Assembly (NCBI RefSeq): GCF_904846605.1
Contig: NZ_CAJHBI010000020.1
Location: 1-64,000 of the forward strand
Length of the DNA stretch: 64,000 nt
From: Psychrobacter sp. 72-O-c
GTDB lineage: Bacteria > Pseudomonadota > Gammaproteobacteria > Pseudomonadales > Moraxellaceae
Direction of reading: 5' to 3'
Shown here: positions 62,420 to 64,000 of the stretch, in pieces
Numbering within the stretch: position 1 is the stretch's first letter
How the letters are laid out: each line of letters starts with the position of its first letter
Made by a program: the position numbers and the translations under genes
The notes under the pieces: model-generated
Told to the model about the DNA's origin: nothing
The model's database searches: none
What the model saw: only the letters and a program-made list of their open reading frames with translations

Positions 62420-63460
62420 ATGACGAACTCAAATTATCCTGATAGTGCTGACTTGCTTAAAGAGATTGATTTGCCTGAACAAATAGGTAATTACCCTACT
62501 CCCGCATGGCAAACATTCGGTGAGCATAACTGGCGTGCCTCAGACCTGAGCGATCATCTTTATCAGGCGATGATCGATATTGGTGACGGTATTAACTTAT
62601 GCGTTGAAGCGGGTGGCAATCCAGATAACCCATCATTACTGATGGTCATGGGATTGGGCTCACAAATGATATTTTGGCCAGACGATTTTATCAAGCGTCT
62701 GATTAGTGCTGGATTCTTTGTGATTCGTTTTGACAATCGTGATATTGGGCTGTCCTCAAAAGTACAAATCGAAGGGTTACCGCGTATAAGTCAGTTCAAA
62801 ATGATGCTGCGTATGCAAACCGGTCTGTCCAACAAAAGCCAACAGGTTGCTTATAATCTGACTGATATGGCAGAGGATACCGTACGTTTGATTAAGGCGT
62901 TGCAGCTTGGTCGTACTCATTTGCTTGGCGCATCTATGGGCGGTATGATCGCTCAAATCGTTGCGGCGCGTTATCCAAGCTTAGTACAGCGTATGGCGCT
63001 GATGTTTACCACAAACAATCGCGCGTTTTTAAGACCACCAAAAGCTAAGCAGTTGTATACGCTAATCAATCGTCCTGAGAGCCACTCTGAGCGCGATATC
63101 GTGCGCCATAGCGTCTGGTTCATGAAAACTGTAGGTACGCCAGGACATGTCAACGTACGAACGGTTCGTGAGATTGCTAAATTACGTTATCAGCGTAACT
63201 TTCACCCGTTGGGCACCGTACAACAACTCAATGCTATCTTAGCGTCAGGCTCTATCAGCCGCTTTAGTAAGCAAATCAAAGCACCAACCATTGTTATTCA
63301 TGGTAGTGTCGACGGACTACTGCCTGCCTCACAAGGGCGCGTGGTTGCTAAAGCTATTCCGAAGGCTAAGTTTCATCTCATAGAAGGAATGGCCCACGAT
63401 ATTCCAGCTTATTATCAGCCTTATCTAGTCGATTTAATCCGCAATCATTTGTTAGGTTAG
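62420..63460 (+). CDS. Alpha/beta hydrolase
   Basis: The 346-residue enzyme has LMVMGLGSQMIFWPDDF in the oxyanion/strand region, the nucleophile elbow GASMGGMIAQIVAARYP (Ser), the acid in VIHGSVDGLLPASQG and the His in IEGMAHDIPAYY. A cap of helices lies between. It is an esterase/thioesterase or similar; the substrate is unknown. The start has GGAGAGCTC before ATG. Confidence 0.85.
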   Translation: MTNSNYPDSADLLKEIDLPEQIGNYPTPAWQTFGEHNWRASDLSDHLYQAMIDIGDGINLCVEAGGNPDNPSLLMVMGLGSQMIFWPDDFIKRLISAGFFVIRFDNRDIGLSSKVQIEGLPRISQFKMMLRMQTGLSNKSQQVAYNLTDMAEDTVRLIKALQLGRTHLLGASMGGMIAQIVAARYPSLVQRMALMFTTNNRAFLRPPKAKQLYTLINRPESHSERDIVRHSVWFMKTVGTPGHVNVRTVREIAKLRYQRNFHPLGTVQQLNAILASGSISRFSKQIKAPTIVIHGSVDGLLPASQGRVVAKAIPKAKFHLIEGMAHDIPAYYQPYLVDLIRNHLLG

Positions 63461-63492
63461 TTGGCTCTAAAATTCTAATTTATTACAAGCTT

Positions 63493-63546
63493 AAAAAAAA
63501 TAGGATAAAACGTATAGGTTGTTCATACGTTTTATCCTATTTTTTT
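63493..63546. terminator. Strong bidirectional terminator
   Basis: A 16-bp core stem ATAGGATAAAACGTAT/ATACGTTTTATCCTAT, with a 9-nt loop, is flanked by A and T runs that extend the pairing. It lies between the convergent alpha/beta hydrolase and WG-repeat genes. Confidence 0.85.
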
Positions 63547-63576
63547 GCGCTAATACCTAAACTTATAACAGACATC

Positions 63577-64000
63577 TTAATCACAACCGATGCTCTGTCC
63601 TCCTTTATCAATACACATTTTATCACCATTCTGAAGGCTGCCAATCCAGGCCTTGCCATCTTTAAATATAAAAGCAGACACGCCTTTATAGATATCATCA
63701 GTATCTACACTGCTCTCATCAAAGCGAAAGGGAATAGTCAGCTCACCGCCTAAATTAACAAAGCCCCACTTATTATCAACGCGCACACCAGCCAAACCTT
63801 CAGAAAACGGCCGTACGTCATCAAATGAGTAGGTAATCATCGTAACGTCTTTATCATCAATAAATCCCCATTTACCATCCTGCTGATGTGGCTGTAAGGT
63901 CGTAAAAGAAGGCGTTTTTGATGGTCTCGATTGTGGAGACGGTATTGCTTGTGAGGACGATGAAGAAGCATTTTTTGATGCTGATAAGGAGTCATCGTTA
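63577..64000 (-). CDS. WG-repeat protein, N-terminus beyond the window edge
   Basis: The minus-strand frame is open from 64000 to the stop at 63577 and has no natural start inside the window, so the gene continues to the right. It shows a Ser/Pro-rich linker (SASKNASSSSSQAIPSPQSR) followed by WG-type repeats: DGKWGFIDDKDVTMITYSFD, VRPFSEGLAGVRVDNKWGFV and LTIPFRFDE. It ends KMCIDKGGQSIGCD with two Cys. WG repeats form beta-structures of unknown function, often on cell-surface or periplasmic proteins. The internal Met at 63840 is not the likely start. Confidence 0.7.
   Translation of the reverse strand, partial: NDDSLSASKNASSSSSQAIPSPQSRPSKTPSFTTLQPHQQDGKWGFIDDKDVTMITYSFDDVRPFSEGLAGVRVDNKWGFVNLGGELTIPFRFDESSVDTDDIYKGVSAFIFKDGKAWIGSLQNGDKMCIDKGGQSIGCD

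Noticed and set aside
1-64000. tRNA, rRNA or tmRNA genes
   Set aside because: No cloverleaf, CCA-end or rRNA-like conserved stretches were noticed in the intergenic regions read on both strands.

Overview
The window looks like a chromosomal segment of a Psychrobacter-like gammaproteobacterium (Moraxellaceae). This is inferred from the moderately AT-rich sequence, the fused tyrA-aroA gene behind pheA and hisC, the Asn/Asp/Ser-rich insertions in housekeeping enzymes, the ESPR-type trimeric autotransporter and the style of the oxidoreductase genes. No database search was possible. I saw no rRNA, tRNA or CRISPR array.

Layout. (1) 1-6.6 kb: the 5' end of an IS630-type transposase, a MITE-like inverted repeat, a YceI gene with a decayed cytochrome c remnant, a broken PepSY gene, a ferric-reductase-like flavocytochrome, an intact tandem-PepSY protein and a QseBC/PmrAB-type two-component system. 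The reductase and the intact PepSY gene share a duplicated 72-bp upstream region. (2) 6.8-8.9 kb: a decayed IS3-family element split by a 1063-bp IS256-variant element with an 8-bp target duplication. The IS3 gene also carries several short hairpin-forming inserts. (3) 8.9-14 kb, minus strand: a 5-oxoproline (pyroglutamate) utilisation operon reading accB-like, accC-like, pxpB, pxpC, pxpA and a second biotinyl-domain protein that lacks the biotinyl lysine. (4) 14-19.4 kb and 24.8-26.3 kb: an electrophile/thiol-stress gene set (two TetR repressors, YghU, a GST, a quinol-monooxygenase-like ABM protein, an AhpD-like protein, a FrnE/DsbA-like oxidoreductase and a 2-haloacid dehalogenase). Five 16-bp operator-like palindromes lie in its intergenic regions. 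(5) 19.5-24.7 kb: a ynjBCD-type ABC transporter transcribed with a CDP-alcohol phosphatidyltransferase (ynjF) and a fatty-acid-hydroxylase/sterol-desaturase protein. (6) 26.4-30.3 kb: a DUF302 lipoprotein, a peroxiredoxin-like protein, an acyltransferase and two small unknown proteins. (7) 30.7-38.3 kb: a giant trimeric autotransporter adhesin with 483-bp internal repeats. (8) 39-45.5 kb: gamma-glutamyltransferase, glcDEF glycolate oxidase and a DUF4236 protein. (9) 45.8-64 kb: core genes dnaE, an HPt protein, trmJ, cysE, folB-folK, rarD, pheA-hisC-tyrA/aroA, tal, apt and rubredoxin, plus an alpha/beta hydrolase and a truncated WG-repeat protein at the right edge.

How the genes work together. 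The most coherent accessory systems are the pyroglutamate operon with its apoprotein-like carrier domain, the TetR-palindrome regulon of detoxification enzymes, the PepSY/flavocytochrome/two-component module with its duplicated control region, and the ynj transporter joined to two membrane-lipid enzymes. These are inferences from sequence and context. The start codons given here are chosen from visible Shine-Dalgarno spacing and family length.
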